Positions 41,801 through 53,970 of a stretch of DNA of 64,000 bases are shown here, one piece after another. Both the position numbers and the translations under genes were made by a program. Positions within the stretch are counted from its first letter, which is position 1. Each line of letters begins with the position of its first letter. The notes below the pieces were generated by a model that was not told the DNA's origin, ran no database searches, and saw nothing but the letters and a program-made list of their open reading frames with translations. This stretch comes from Lepidostoma basale (lineage: Eukaryota > Arthropoda > Insecta > Trichoptera > Lepidostomatidae): positions 3,502,501 to 3,566,500 of the forward strand of contig JAHDVF020000016.1 of assembly GCA_022606425.2 (NCBI GenBank), in the 5' to 3' direction.

Positions 41801-42239
41801 TTCAGTAAAATTACAAATTAATTTATTAGTGGTAATTTATAGTATTATAATATCATTGATGAAATAATTTAATAAAAATATTAAATGGAAATTGTTAAGA
41901 AATGAATGAAAGACTTCTGATAAATAGAAGATAATTGTATAATGAACGAGCGATGAGACAAGGCTACCCTGAGTCGGTATTGTTTTCACGCAATCGCTAC
42001 AGTTCTCGCGGGAATAAAAAGCGTATTTTTGAGAAATGAACCCGCTTCTAAACTCAACACGCATTCGAGAGGCGCCGCCGCGCGAGAAGTAATAATCAGT
42101 AGCGTATCGTAATATACAGTAAAAAAAAAACAGTGTCATAAAAAAACTCATTTCGGATGATAATATTATTTATTTTTTACATTGTGTATTTCCTTTGCTA
42201 TTTTTTATGTGGTATTAAAAATATGGTAATATTATATAT

Positions 42240-42345
42240 TCACCTTCACATTGTGTTGTGAATTCAAATTTGAATAAATAGAATAACATTTTCTATTTTC
42301 ACGACACTTTATTTATCCAATTGCAAACATATTTCGGTTGTGTGC
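42240..42345 (-). repeat. PLE P3 terminus fragment
   Basis: On the minus strand CCGAAATATGTTTGCAATTG then AATAAAGTGTCGTGAAAATA and ATTCACAACACAATGTGAA. This is the same order as downstream of the ribozyme-like core at 56143-56250. The CUGA box side is missing. Confidence 0.55.
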
Positions 42346-42364
42346 TATTATATGTATTCAATAT

Positions 42365-42795
42365 TATTCTTCTTCTTTCAGTACCGAGTCAGGTCCCCCC
42401 AACGTTGGCGATCACTACAACAATAGCATCTCTATCCTACGCCACTTGGAACAGGTTCTGAAACTCTTGTTATTCCTGTCCACTTTTTGACGTTCTGCAG
42501 CCAGGACAGCTGCCATCTACCAACTCCCCGACGTCCCTCCACTGTATCTATTAATATCATATATTTATTTTTCTCCCCTTAGCACATGACCCAAATATGA
42601 GAACATTACAATTTTCACACTTGACAACAGCTGTCTATTGACTCTGGCTCTCTGCAGCACGTCTGCATTACTAATCCTATCAGTCCACGGTATACGGAGC
42701 ATTCTGCGGAATATCCACATCTCGAACGCTTCCAACCGGTTCATTACATTCACTTTCAGAGTCCAGGTTTCGCAACCATATAGTATTCATTCAAT
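42365..42795 (-). pseudogene. LINE-G C-terminal fragment
   Basis: The minus frame reads MNRLEAFEMWIFRRMLRIPW, TDRISNADVLQRARVNRQLL and YLGHVLRGEK. It then continues, after a frameshift, with YDINRYSGGTSGSW-type and FRTCSKWRR-like text. LEAFEMW-(Y)RRMLRI-W-D-ISN--VL-R is the standard segment just upstream of the tail seen at 16290-16530. Confidence 0.75.
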
Positions 42796-42819
42796 ATCTA
42801 GACGTTCCTAATACTGTTT

Positions 42820-43060
42820 AAACTAACAAACCACCATGCCGTCACTCCGAAGGGATGGGCACAAATAATGGATCGCCACAGTGTTCTTTCCTGACAAACT
42901 TCTCTCGATTTCTCAACATTAACACATCGTGGCATGCACGAACGTCGATTTCTCCGACTCTTCACGTAGTCGACATTTAATATTTATTTTATTTTATCGT
43001 ACCACGTTTTTCTATTTCTAGTTCCGTTTAGATCGTTTATATATGCTTTCTTCACTATTC
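42820..43060 (-). pseudogene. LINE-A 3' fragment
   Basis: ACTAACAAACCACCATGCCG then TCACTCCGAAGGGATGGG, followed by the complement of the RNRR-CM and DVNG regions. Confidence 0.65.
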
Positions 43061-43900
43061 ATTTTTTACATGTGCCCGTAGCACATGTGTTCATAGCACT
43101 TACATTCAGTCTTATTGTGATTAAATTTACCTAAAACAATATTTGCTGATTCTGTGAAAATATGTTAAAAGATGTTCGTTGAATTTGAGCAAGAAGTTTT
43201 GTGAAATGTATGTTATCGTGTATAATAATATGTAGTGAAGGTCCGCTACTGCTAATAAGAGTGCGGCGTGCATAAAATATAAGGAGTTTCCGCGGAACAC
43301 CTCCATACCGTGGCTTTATCAAAACCAAACATAAGAAGGATTTCTGTGTTGATTATTTCATCGCAGGCTTCGCTGGGTGGCCAGAATCAGGACGGGGCTT
43401 CGGCATTATTTATTATTGGGATTATCCTGGCCAAAGCCTCCAAAAGGGCTGAAATATAAAAGCACGGCCGGAAGCTCTTAAAGGTTTGCTTTTTTAGAAG
43501 CCTTCGAAAGGTGTTTCTCGAAAAGCTCGCAGTACATTATACGTTTTATGACTATGTATTAATATGTGGTAGTTGCTACGCATTTATTACCCAAATATGT
43601 CGCATACGATATACTCCTCATACAATACTAAAGTAAAAAAAAAATCAAATATTACGTAAAATGTGTGTCAAAATATCATTATTTTTAATTGATTAGAATG
43701 AAAACAAACGTCTCGTTTCTAGAATTTTTTTGAGAATAACATGTTTATAATACTTTTTTATTGATATGTATATATTGATGTAAAACATGTTTTAGCATGT
43801 AATTGGCCACATTTAATTATTTCTTTGTGTTATTTTATTTCAGTATGAAAATCGTTTCTCTTACCCGAAATAAATACACAAAACAGGCGTAGAACCTGCA
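43061..43900. other. no certain feature
   Basis: A GC-richer patch (43370-43480) follows a CAG after a short pyrimidine run, but no frame is convincing. The rest is AT-rich. Confidence 0.3.
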
Positions 43901-43904
43901 AAAT

Positions 43905-44085
43905 GTCAGATGGCAGACAACGCCAAATACACTGGAATGCGCACGTGCAGATGATGGATTCCTCCAGAATCTCACTCGTTGTGATTCATTAGAATCTTAT
44001 TGGCTTCCATCCGCCCGGAAGACCGCCAAAGAGATGGAGGGATAACTGGGAGTCGGCTTCTCGTCCAGGTGTAGAAAATCTGATA
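43905..44085 (+). pseudogene. LINE-B fragment
   Basis: RQRQIHWNAHVQMMDSSRIS, stop, then FHPPGRPPKRWRDNWESASR. The H-Q-MD, PGRPPKRW and WES-S signatures match 10440-10815. Confidence 0.6.
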
Positions 44086-44089
44086 CTTA

Positions 44090-45050
44090 ATTTCACTCAT
44101 CTGACAAATTAAAAAAAAAAGCATTTAATGGAGATTCTTTCAAATTAAATTTGCTAATACAAACAACTTGATTAGATAGTAACTAAAAAAAGACGAAGAT
44201 TTTTTACGATAATTTACGATCTTTCATCACATTAGCTTACCATCAATTAAATATGGTCTTTATTTAAAGCAAACACAAGCTGTCGCTTAACAATCAACAT
44301 ACTACCCTTATCCTGCGATACGCATTCTACGCCTGTAAATCGGAGACATCATTACGAAACCCCGAGATCGATTTAATGTGTTTAATCCGTAAGATCTCGG
44401 AATTACAGGCGTTGCTTAACGTGTAAGTTGACGTTGCTTACGAAGGACGCACGTATTTCAAATACATGCAAAAATTTGAGAGGAATATTTTGAATTTATC
44501 ACACTTCACTTGTTTCGTGTGAAGTATTCTAAAAATATACACGAAGGCTTTCCCGTGATTTACAAAACACATTTAACGAAATATAAATCAAGCAGAATAA
44601 ACCTACTGAGATTAAATTAAATGCATACATATAAATTATTTGTAATGACGGAATTATAAAACGTTCGTTTTTCTAGTTATTGTACATTTTTACTACATAT
44701 TATGAGCTATTTGGTATAACAGTCTACGTGCGTCACATTGAGTTTAATTTTTAATAAACTGAAGGCGTTTTTGTGGAATTCCATGGCTTTTTTTATTAAA
44801 ATTATTCCTGTTTAAACTGTTAATTGTTCTAATGTAAAAAACAGCAAAATCAGCTATTTGTATACATAATATATAAGTATTAAAAAATAATAAGGACAAA
44901 TCTGTTTTTTTTTAATTACAGGGGTTCCTACGGATACTTTGAGGAATAGTACATCACGAAATAATGCAAAGAGGTGGTAATTTGATTAATATATTTTTTG
45001 TTTCTTGAACAATGATGTAAAACTCCATACAAAATTATTACTATGTATGA
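44090..45050. other. no recognised feature
   Basis: AT-rich. A pair of short inverted matches (ACGCCTGTAA near 44331 and TTACAGGCG near 44403) was seen. Confidence 0.3.
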
Positions 45051-45052
45051 AA

Positions 45053-45192
45053 AAACGATAGTTTTCAAATGAGTTTTATTATATTATTTATGTATGACAT
45101 ATTTCGCCCTTTTAAGGCATTATCAAATGTTTGATAATGAAAACATGTCATACATAAATATTATAATAAAACTCCTTGAAAACTATCGTTTT
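45053..45192. mobile_element. PLE P5-type inverted terminal pair
   Basis: AAAAACGATAGTTTTCAAAT through TTATGTATGACATATTTCGC on the left is mirrored by CATGTCATACATAAAT through AAAACTATCGTTTTTTT on the right. The left copy (minus strand) keeps a core of TTGATAA, one base, GCCTT/AGGGC stem, GAAA and TATGTC. The right copy has lost the stem. Arms are about 55 bases. Confidence 0.65.
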
Positions 45193-45384
45193 TTTATACA
45201 TACTAATAATGATCAATATGGGTTATTAACATGAAATTTAAAGATGAATGGATGAGAATATTCGTCATAAAATACTAAAATATACTATAATGGAATACAT
45301 TAACTGGAATACTGTACTAGAACGCATAATATAATATACTCGTACTAATATACTTATCAATGATATCAATAATGGCTTTTAACA

Positions 45385-45505
45385 ATGGAGTTCTAGTTCA
45401 AACTCTTATGTATGGTAGTGAAGCAAAGATGCGGCAGAAGAAGGATGAGAATAGAATAAATGTGGTAGAGATGTGATCCCTTAGACGTATGTGTGATATA
45501 ACGAT
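45385..45505 (+). pseudogene. LINE-A internal fragment
   Basis: NGVLVQTLMYGSEAKMRQKK, DENRINVVEM, stop, SLRRMCDIT. Matches the GSEAWNWQKK segment of other copies. Confidence 0.6.
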
Positions 45506-45544
45506 GTATGACCGGCGAGATACTGAGAATAAAAATTGTCGTTG

Positions 45545-47110
45545 ATTTTTTATTAACCCATATACTCGTATATATAAACAGCATTTTTTCGCTGATATTT
45601 CGATTGAAAAGATTTATGGGTGTTCACCTTTGCCCTAAAGACATAATGATCTATGAGCAAAGAAATTGTGTTATCGTTAAATCTAGAAGCTTTTCCGTTC
45701 AAATCCCAAAATGTGGGAGAAGTTTCATATTTTGTAAATAATCCTCCTGCGGATATAGAGAGAGCGATTCTACAAATTTGATTTAGCTATGGGGAGGATC
45801 ATAAAGAAATTTTCCAATAAACAAGCTGCGAAGTATAGAAAAACGAATTTCTCTATTCCCAATAGAGTGGGAGTGTTATATTACAAAAATATATTTTATT
45901 AATATTTGACTTATTAGAGTGGTTCTAAATATTCTTTATAATGAAAATTTTTATTTTAACTAATGAAACACACATTATGTAAAATTAAATTTAACATTTG
46001 ATTTCAAATATTCTACATACACGTACTACACGTAATAGTTTAACTAAATACTTTCGTTCGAATAAACAATACACTCAAAATAAAATACGAATAAGCCATC
46101 ATGTTATAGGGGGTATAAATAAAAACGATGAACGATCATGGCAAAATACCTGTCACAGTGATTTTATTTTAGTTAATGAAATTTATATTTAATGTTTTAG
46201 AAGATTCTCACCACATATGACATTTATATTAAAACTTCTAGAAAACAGACGCTTATTGATATTATATATTTTAAGTGAAGTTTTAACATCATAGTTCATA
46301 AAATTATTAGTATTTATTTTTATTTGCTTTTATAATAACATATATCGCAAATAAAAATATAGAAAACAAAAAAAATACTTCTTATAATCTGAGGGGAAAA
46401 AAATCTACGACATTAAAAAAAATCTAATTAAAATAATTATTTAAAATAATTATTTTCTCGTTTTTCATGACATGTCCTTTTTAAAATCTATGCTTTCTAT
46501 AATTTCATGTATTTATTAAAATATACTCAAATTACAATACTCAAGTTTGAAAAGAAAGTAATGTGAATTATTTTAAATTTCTAACGAGAATCCCGCCTTA
46601 GACCGCGATAAAATCTCACATTACACTTCGTAATGGCCACTGGGAGCACAGACTCACTGAATCTTTGGTAATTGTATCTACAAATTTTCAGTAATGCCAA
46701 TCCGAGAGCGTCTCTGGTTTAAAATTTCAGGGGGTCGTGATCGCGCCCTCGCAGGATCTCCGTACTGCGGGGGCGAGCACTCCGGGAAATTGAACTGATT
46801 CAACAGGTCGAGTTTGACCGCGAAAAGTGCAGCATGGGTGCATTTAACCGCAGCGATTTGGATGATTGAAGAAACTCGGAACTCAAAGCAATCGGAATTT
46901 ACTTCTCCCAATGGAATTAGACGGATGAATCAAGGATAATCTGCCATTTCTTGGCATGTTATATGAATACTGGCAAGTTAATTTTAAATAAAAATTATTT
47001 TTTGTGGCTATTTTCCTAGTGCTGCTGACATTGACAGTCTTGAGCAAGTCCCAAAAATAGAAACTCGCAAAAGAAATTTAGAGAAAAAACTTTTAATGGC
47101 CGGATCATCC
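45545..47110. other. 1.5-kb stretch, little recognised
   Basis: 46215-46280 holds TTCTAGAAAACAGACG, a P5-associated distal motif also at 48290. A GC-richer patch at 46600-46920 gives no convincing protein. The rest is AT-rich. Confidence 0.3.
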
Positions 47111-47122
47111 AGCCGACGACAA

Positions 47123-47365
47123 GTGTTTTGTTATTTTATTTTATATCATAGTATTTTATATAAATTTATTTTGTGAACGTTGGACGATCGAAGTGTGCGC
47201 GGGAGATGTCTATTGGTGGCGATGAGGTTCGCAACCCATCACATCGCATCTCTCGCGGGGCGAAAAGAGAAGGATGGAGTGCCGCATCGATTAAAGTGTG
47301 GCAGTCCATTCTTTCTACCTACCCTTTCGAGGAGACGGCGTGATGGTTAGTTAGTTAGATAGTTA
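47123..47365 (+). mobile_element. S1 nonautonomous element, copy 1
   Basis: An AT-rich head (TTTTGTTATTTTATTTTATA) is followed by GTTGGACGATCGAAGTGTGC, GATGAGGTTCGCAACCCATC and GCGGGGCGAAAAGAGAAGGA. The end is GTGTGGCAGTCCATTCTTTC and GACGGCGTGATGGTTAGTTA with a (TTAG)n tail. The last ~65 bases match the LINE-A 3' end. No ORF of its own. GGTTCGCAACC resembles a B box, but no spaced A box is seen. Confidence 0.75.
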
Positions 47366-47442
47366 ATTTTTAATTTTAATATAATGGAAAACATATGTGT
47401 ATATCGTTTCTTGAACAATGATGTAAAACTCCATGTTAAATA

Positions 47443-48215
47443 ATTTAACTAACTAACTAACCATCACGCCGTCTCTCCGAAGGGGTAGACAGAAAGAATG
47501 GACTGCCACACTTTTCTTTCCCGACATATTTCTTTCGCTTCCTCAACATTCATACATAGTGTCATGCACGCGCGACGATTTCTCTGACTCCTCACATTGC
47601 CGAAATTCAATATTTGATTTATTTGATCGTGCACGTTTTCCTCGGTCTTCCTCTATTTCTAGTTCCATTTACATCGTTAACATATAATTTTTTTACCATT
47701 CTTTCTTCATTCATTCTTTCCATATGTCGAAACCATCTTAATAATCCTTTCATTATTTTGTTCATAACACCATCATTTGCACCGCATTCACTTCTTATTG
47801 TATCCACACATTCGTTTAAGAGATCTTATTTATTCTACTTTCATCCTTCTTTTGCCAGTTCCATGCTTCGCTTCCATACATAAGGGTCGCTAGAAGAACA
47901 CTATCGTGCACTGCGATTCTAGCTTTTTTTGGATAGGTTTTTGTTTGCAATGACAACTTTAAGTGCACCATTCACTTTTGTTTTGTTGCCTGCCCCAACC
48001 CTTATTTCAATATCCCTCTCCACTCGTCCATATCTTGTAAACATACTACCTAAATACACGAACTCAACTACTTGCTCAAAATTTTCACCATTCACTCTAA
48101 TGTTGCAGACTGTCATGATTTCCTCTTTTTCAAAAATCATTACCTTGGATTTATTAACATTCATCATCAGATCATTTCGCATGCATACCTCATACATACA
48201 ATTCACCAGGACTTT
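47443..48215 (-). pseudogene. LINE-A, longest copy in the window
   Basis: Starts at CTAACTAACTAACC with CATCACGCCGTCTC on the + strand. The minus strand encodes, in order: YEVCMRNDLMMNVNKSKVMI, MTVCNIRVNGENFEQ, EFVYLGSMFTRYGRVERDIE, VNGALKVVIANKNLSKKS with stop, the GSEAWNWQK region, NKIMKGLLRWFRHMERMNEE, VKKLYVNDVNGTRNRGRPRK and, after a shift, the RNRR-CM tail. This covers the RT thumb/connector to the 3' end; the catalytic RT motifs lie upstream and are truncated. Confidence 0.8.
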
Positions 48216-48219
48216 TATT

Positions 48220-48320
48220 AAATAATTTATACAAATGAAAACATTTAATAATACCTTAGACAGGCGACACATGTCATTCCCATAAATTATAAATAAACAT
48301 TCTAGAAAACAGACGTTTTC
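48220..48320 (+). repeat. PLE P5-type terminus
   Basis: TTAATAATACCTTAGACAGG then CGACACATGTCATTCCC and TTCTAGAAAACAGACG. The stem pairs CCTT/ (A)CAGG imperfectly, and GAAA has become GACA. Confidence 0.4.
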
Positions 48321-48394
48321 GTTCGTATTAATCATGGAGAAATACTTCTGAATAAACAAAATGATTCTTGGTATTTTCACAACACATTATTAAT

Positions 48395-48445
48395 TTATCA
48401 TATTCGAATCCAAAACACAAAGTGAACGCGAATATAAAATAAAAA
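48395..48445 (+). repeat. PLE P3 distal end fragment
   Basis: GAATCCAAAACACAAAGTGA then ACGCGAATATAAA matches GAATCCACAACACAAAGTGA at 56213. Confidence 0.5.
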
Positions 48446-48636
48446 TACTTCCTCCTTATTAAAATGGTTATGAATTTCTTGGATTGTTTCAAATTTATTT
48501 TTCAATAATTCCATGTTATTGAGGTAATTTTTTTTATTTATAAAAATATTTAATTAACCAAAATACACGTTTGTTTTAACATTCTGTTAATTTATTTTTA
48601 TACATTTAGGAGCAGTTTTCTAATTATAACTTAAAC

Positions 48637-48700
48637 TATTTCTAGTTCCATTTACATCGTTAACATATTCTTCTTTTTCATTTATTTATTCATTCATTAT
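48637..48700 (-). repeat. short LINE-A fragment
   Basis: TTTCTAGTTCCATTTACATC then GTTAACATAT corresponds to the DVNGTRN codons of LINE-A on the minus strand. Confidence 0.55.
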
Positions 48701-50890
48701 AATATATTGTCACTTGTGTGATTTCTAGCTTGTTTACCAATAAACTGAATAAAATTAATATTTTTATAAGTAACTACCAAGCTTAGAACTAAATAACTAA
48801 AGTACATTTACAAAAAATATCTTTTTATTCTCACATTTTTATAACACGATCATTTTTTACGTGAAATGTTTTTTTTACCCAATTACTGTATACAATGTTA
48901 ACCAATAATACTAGTATAATATTTAATGGAATCGCATTTTAAGTATGGAATTTATAAAGAAAATGTTTTTGAATATCAGCTATAATATCCATAAAAATAA
49001 TTTATTCGTAGGGGAAAAAATCAGTTCATTGACGCATTTCAATTTCCTTCGAATGTGTATGCAAATTGGCTTAAAATTTTTAGATTTAAGTGGAAAACTT
49101 TTCCTTCCGTGAATCCTAAGAAAGAAAATTAAAGGAAAATTTTACTTGAAACAAGTTCCCTTGTTTATTCGAATAATTTTTGGACAAAGAAAGGAAAATG
49201 TCTTTGAAACTTTTCGTGTTAATTTCCTGAAAATTGAAATGATCTTTGTTAATACTCAAATATTATTATTTATATAAGAGCATGGCTTCATTAAATAAGC
49301 ACATGTTTTTTTTTAATTTTACTGAATTTGTGTATTCAAAAATATTTGTTTTTAATGAAGTCTAAGATTCTATTTTAATCTGAAGAATGTCTGATAATTT
49401 ACCCCCGTTCAATTTTATGATGGACTCTTATAATAGCTCAAGTCATCGGTACTAAGTTTTATTAATGTTTGATAATTTATTTATATTTACTAATGGAAAA
49501 CACAAAATAAAATTACAGTATAAAATAGATGCACCGTTTTATCATAAAAAAAACTATTCAGACTTTGACTTCAGTCGTCAGACAAATTCAACAAATTCAA
49601 CGTATGTTTCATTTAGAAAGGTATTTAAACATTGCATAAAACAAGTATGGAATTAAATAAGTAAAAACTTAAAAACGTTATTTTTAATTCTGCCGTTAAG
49701 CTTTCTAAAATGATGGGATTAGGCTGATTGAGCTGTGTTTTTTATAATATCAAGATATCAAACAATAGTACTGTCTCCTTATATATTAGAATAATTACTA
49801 CATGTGATACTGGTAATAATAATAAATAGGCAAATTTTCCGAAATCAACTCAAGGGCGCCTTGATGATGGTTTAAGTCATGAGAGCTCCACCTGACACCA
49901 GCAATTAGATAAGCGTTGTTTACATTTTATGCGATATTTTGAAAATGTGGGTTTTAAGGTGAAATTTTAAATCTGTCGGATTGTCAATGCATCTGAGGCG
50001 TGCAGGAAGCATATCTCAAGCGGACGGACCTGCAACTGCGAAAGCCCGATCTCCGAAATTGGTCCAGGGGCCTATTGCCGAGGAGTTTTCTGATCGAAGC
50101 GTAGATTGCCGCAAATTAGGGCTATCCTAAGATTAATTTTGTTATTATAGTTTTATCCATGTCCATAAACATAAGGAGCCTCCTTCTAGTCGTCTCGGAG
50201 AAGAACGAATAGAGTCCACTCTTTCATCAAAATACAAATAGTGCCGAGATGGGTGTCGGCAAGTACGGATTGAACTGATTTCCAGAGGCTTCTGGGATTT
50301 TTCTTTTCTGCGGTTATTTTGTCTCTCCAGAAAACAGCTCTCTTAGGTTTTACCTTTGTTCGGTAAGATCTTTGAGATATTATCCACGCCTCTCTAGGTA
50401 TGTTTCAATTTAACTCAAAATACTTTATATTATAAATAAAAGGTACCGTGTCTCATAGAATACGCTTCATTCACTATAGTCTATCGTGATATACATCACT
50501 ATAAAGATTATATCGTGGTGGATTACAGCCTTTTCGATATGAAAGGACTCTAAACTCATTATTTTATTTACAGCACCCTCCCAATATTCATTATCTTATT
50601 TCATACATTAATTAAATACAATCATTGTTTATATTTAACGAGCCTAATCTTCAATAACAAAGAATGTCTAATCTTTAAATAGAATAAAGTTTAGAAATTT
50701 CCAATAAGGTGTAAACACGTATATAATCCACACGGGATTACAACGCCTTACCTGGTGCAATTTAACTGGAAACTGAAAACTGTTTCATCGAATGCTCTTT
50801 TGGCGAGCACACTGAATTTTCAAGTACCAGCGGGTCGCTAAAACTGTACGGCCACTGAAATCACCGAACTTTATACAATAATATAAAATA
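48700..50890. other. 2.2-kb stretch, nothing certain
   Basis: 48871-48905 resembles a small SINE-B core piece (CCCAATTACTGTATACAA). 49980-50340 is GC-richer, but no frame or known repeat was recognised. The rest is AT-rich. Confidence 0.3.
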
Positions 50891-50894
50891 AAGA

Positions 50895-51095
50895 TTCAAT
50901 CAGAGGTGAATGGCGAAAATTTGGAACAAGTGGATGAACTTGTGTCTTTAGGAAATATTATTTTATATATTAAGTGAATAGTACAATTAACGCTGTCATC
51001 GCAAATAAAATCCTACCCGAAAAAAACTAAGATGTCCTTTCACGCTGTTGTGCAGCAAGTGAAGCATGGAACTTACAAAAAAAGAGTGAACCAAT
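50895..51095 (+). pseudogene. decayed LINE-A fragment
   Basis: VNGENLEQVDELVSLG, INAVIANKILPEKN, then SEAWNLQKKSEP. Same order as LINE-A, with deletions. Confidence 0.6.
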
Positions 51096-51099
51096 GAGA

Positions 51100-51780
51100 T
51101 ATTCATTCATCTTTTCATTTTAAAAAATCCATCACGCGCCAAAAAAGCGCTGGAGGACTTGTCCGCGACTTAGCCAGCGTACGGCAGTACGATATAGCAA
51201 ATCATTTTCTCCAATCTCTTTCATAAACTAGCGAAATTCTCGGTGATTCAGCACAATGGATCTGAAGAAATTAACATTTGATATGACTGGTTTTAGTACT
51301 TCAGACTTATCCAAATATTTCCCGCAGAGACTGTTTAGAATGATACAATGTTAAACTTATGTTTCTTAGCCACCATCATTTTCTACAGCCTTTGACACAA
51401 GAACCACTAGTCCTTAATTTTTACCTCACATATTTTTGCCTACATCAGTTGTAATAGATTTGAAGTTTTTCCATCAAAGGTTCTTTGTAAATCAAATATA
51501 ACGCTTTATTACTGGACTCAATTACAAATTTTCTAAAAGTCCCCTTATCTTTGAATGTTCTATATTTACTATATTATTTTCGCTTCTTTTCCATACATTT
51601 TCCAAATCAAAATACTGGTATGATAACTTTTAAACACGCACAAACACGTTTCAAGGAGTTACGCACTACTTTATTTCACAACGCAGAGTTGCGCTTCCTT
51701 CGCTTTCCCTAGCTGGACTGACTCGCGGTCAAACGAAACTTTTATACGAAGCCATTACCTAATGGTTTGACATATTAAAA
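51100..51780. other. no recognised feature
   Basis: AT-rich, no supported gene or repeat. Confidence 0.3.
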
Positions 51781-51782
51781 AA

Positions 51783-52005
51783 TAAAATTAAACACTTTTT
51801 CACTTAGTATAAACCAATTTATTTGATTTAGTAACGCCAACTGGTTTTCTCTTTGTAGCGAGCTTTCTCAGGGCTATACACAAACTGTATAGCCCTGTAT
51901 AGTTTGCGTATAGCCCTGAGGAATCTCGCTACAAAGTGAAACCGATCGACTCTACAAACTCAAATAAAGTGGTTTATAGAAAGTGAAAAAGTTTCAATTA
52001 TATTT
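51783..52005. mobile_element. PLE P2 inverted terminal pair
   Basis: Left (minus sense): CACTTAGTATAAACCAATTT ... GTAGCGAGCTTTCTCAGGG. Right (plus sense): CCCTGAGGAATCTCGCTACA ... AATAAAGTGGTTTATAGAAA GTG. The ~50-base centre repeats AGGGCTATA/TATAGCCCT three times. No coding part. Both arms carry hammerhead-like cores facing outward. Confidence 0.75.
51914..51952 (+). ncRNA. hammerhead-like core in P2
   Basis: CTGAGGA (51916-51922) fits CUGANGA. The stem-loop TCTCGCTACAAAGT is short and imperfect, then GAAA (51938-51941) and CCGATCGAC. The opposite arm has CTGAGAA with a CTC/GAG stem. Weaker than the P1, P3 and P6 cores. Confidence 0.35.
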
Positions 52006-52009
52006 GTGA

Positions 52010-52810
52010 ACTTATAATTCCTATAAAATTTAAAAAAAACTATATACTTTTTTTATTTATATTAATTACTCTAGTATAATTTCTCTTCACCATGTATCGA
52101 AGGAGATTCGCTTTAATTTTCTTCGTGCTATACTCTAGTTACGGATTTTTCCAGTAATACTTTCAGGTAGGGCCAGTCTAAAGATTCGTATGTCTCCGTT
52201 GGAGTCCCAATGGGATGATGAAAGAAGATCCACTTATATTGGAGCACGTTAAGCGATTGTGAAGCCATTCGAATCGAAATCCTATTTTACGATACGCTGG
52301 ATTACATACCCTATAGATTAGGGCTCTCGAATTTTTTGATGGGATTACAAAAAAAGCTATCTGAATATTTTATGCATACATAGATATTTTTTATTTATTT
52401 ATTCTGTATAATTCCGTTAACGCAATTTATAAAAAGTAATAAGAAATTTTGAAAGTATTCTTCATTTGAAGCACTCTTTTAAAGTTAATAAAATATAAAC
52501 GTTAACCACGTTTATTCACGTTAATGAAAGTAAATCAATTAACGAATTTATACATATAAACAATTAGTGCCTTTTTTTTAAATGCTACTACTTTTCATAA
52601 GGTAATATAATATATCTAACATTGAATGATTTTTTCCTTGTTTGAGCTACACTTTGATATTAATGCAGTAAAAAAAAATTACGGTTAAATTTTTATCAAT
52701 TTTTAAACCCATATTAATATTTATTACTATCATATAATACAATAATCATTTATGAAATTTAATCTTAACAATAACGCATCAAAGATTGCAAAGTACTCGT
52801 ATTTTACTTA
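52010..52810. other. no recognised feature
   Basis: AT-rich. Confidence 0.3.
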
Positions 52811-52814
52811 TCTT

Positions 52815-52885
52815 CACTAATAAACAAACTAACCATCACGCTGTCTCTCCGAAGGGGTAGGCAGAATCGATAGATCGCCACATTA
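52815..52885 (-). repeat. LINE-A/S1 tail fragment
   Basis: AAACAAACTAACCATCACGC then TGTCTCTCCGAAGGGGTAGG, followed directly by SINE-B. Confidence 0.6.
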
Positions 52886-52887
52886 TA

Positions 52888-53175
52888 CTTTCAATTCAAT
52901 TCAATTCCCGGCGATGGCAGTGTGACTGTCACACTCTCTTTGGTTTGGTGTAGAATTCACGTGACAATAAAATGGCAATAGATTTGCTACCTACCACATG
53001 TCATGAGAATCAAAGCTTGATAATTGTATTAAGTATTTAGGTTCAAATATCCTGCTGTATACAAATGTTAAAAGCAACGGGAAAATACCACAACAAAAAG
53101 GCCCAAATGGCATCCGAAGAACCAGCAAAAATATTAATAAACTGTGAAGCAAACCAATCCCTAGGATTGAAACTA
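52888..53175 (+). mobile_element. SINE-B, long form
   Basis: CCCGGCGATGGCAGTGTGAC (just after the B box), AATTCACGTGACAATAAAAT, CACATGTCATGAGAATCAA, then the long 3' part and the tail GCAAACCAATCCCTAGGATT at 53148-53168, shared with LINE-C. The tRNA head is mostly missing. Confidence 0.75.
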
Positions 53176-53179
53176 ATAA

Positions 53180-53965
53180 TAAATACATTAAACCTGTTAA
53201 TAACTTCAATTTAAATAACTTTCCAGAATATTGTGTTTTGGGACGTTGTTCAATAATATTATTAATACTAGAAAAGCTTATTTATTACCTCTTAAAATTG
53301 CATGTGTTATAAAAGGACTGGATTCAATATAAAAAGCTATTTGTTTCGATTAATCAAAATGACCAGCCCAGTACAAAAACTCCGAAAACAAATTTGTACA
53401 TTTGTATGTTTCACGGAATTTATTTTTCGGCAGAGATACTCTGTGAAATTTATTACATGCTTCAATAAACCTAATAAATGTTTTACGAAACAATACCACG
53501 CCGAAGCGCCGCCCGCTAAGAACATTGTAACAATTTTCGTTTCGATTCAATGAACAATTACTATCTTCTGGTAGCAAATTGTTTTCATTGAAGTCTTATG
53601 ATGGAACTTTCAAACGTTTCCCGCGTCCAATCAACAACTTTTAAGGGGATGAATTTAAATTGATTTCATTATTAACTTATTACTAGATTTATTATAATTT
53701 AATATTTTTATCGCATCTTTAGAGGTTTGTACGCTTCAATGAAGAATTTTAATATTTGATCTTGCGGGTAGATTTTATGGGAGTAGAATTTTCTCTTGCT
53801 AGAGTGTTATCAATTGTTGGTACATAATTATTTGATGTTTTTCTATCAAGACAAAATAAGTCATCGTGTATTATGATTTAATACATTGTCTGCGGGTAAA
53901 TTAAAATTGAAATACAATTCTAACATTTATTGTTATGAATATTTTGAATTTTGTTAAAAAATGTG
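53180..53965. other. no recognised gene; contains source of a local duplication
   Basis: 53441-53500 is copied at 53971-54029 with about one difference. No gene was recognised. Antisense frames at 53337-53577 lack motifs. Confidence 0.35.
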
Positions 53966-53970
53966 TTACC

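Noticed and set aside
43388..43465. Exon with hydrophobic tail
   Set aside because: The acceptor-like CAG has a weak pyrimidine tract and the frame has no supporting signal downstream.
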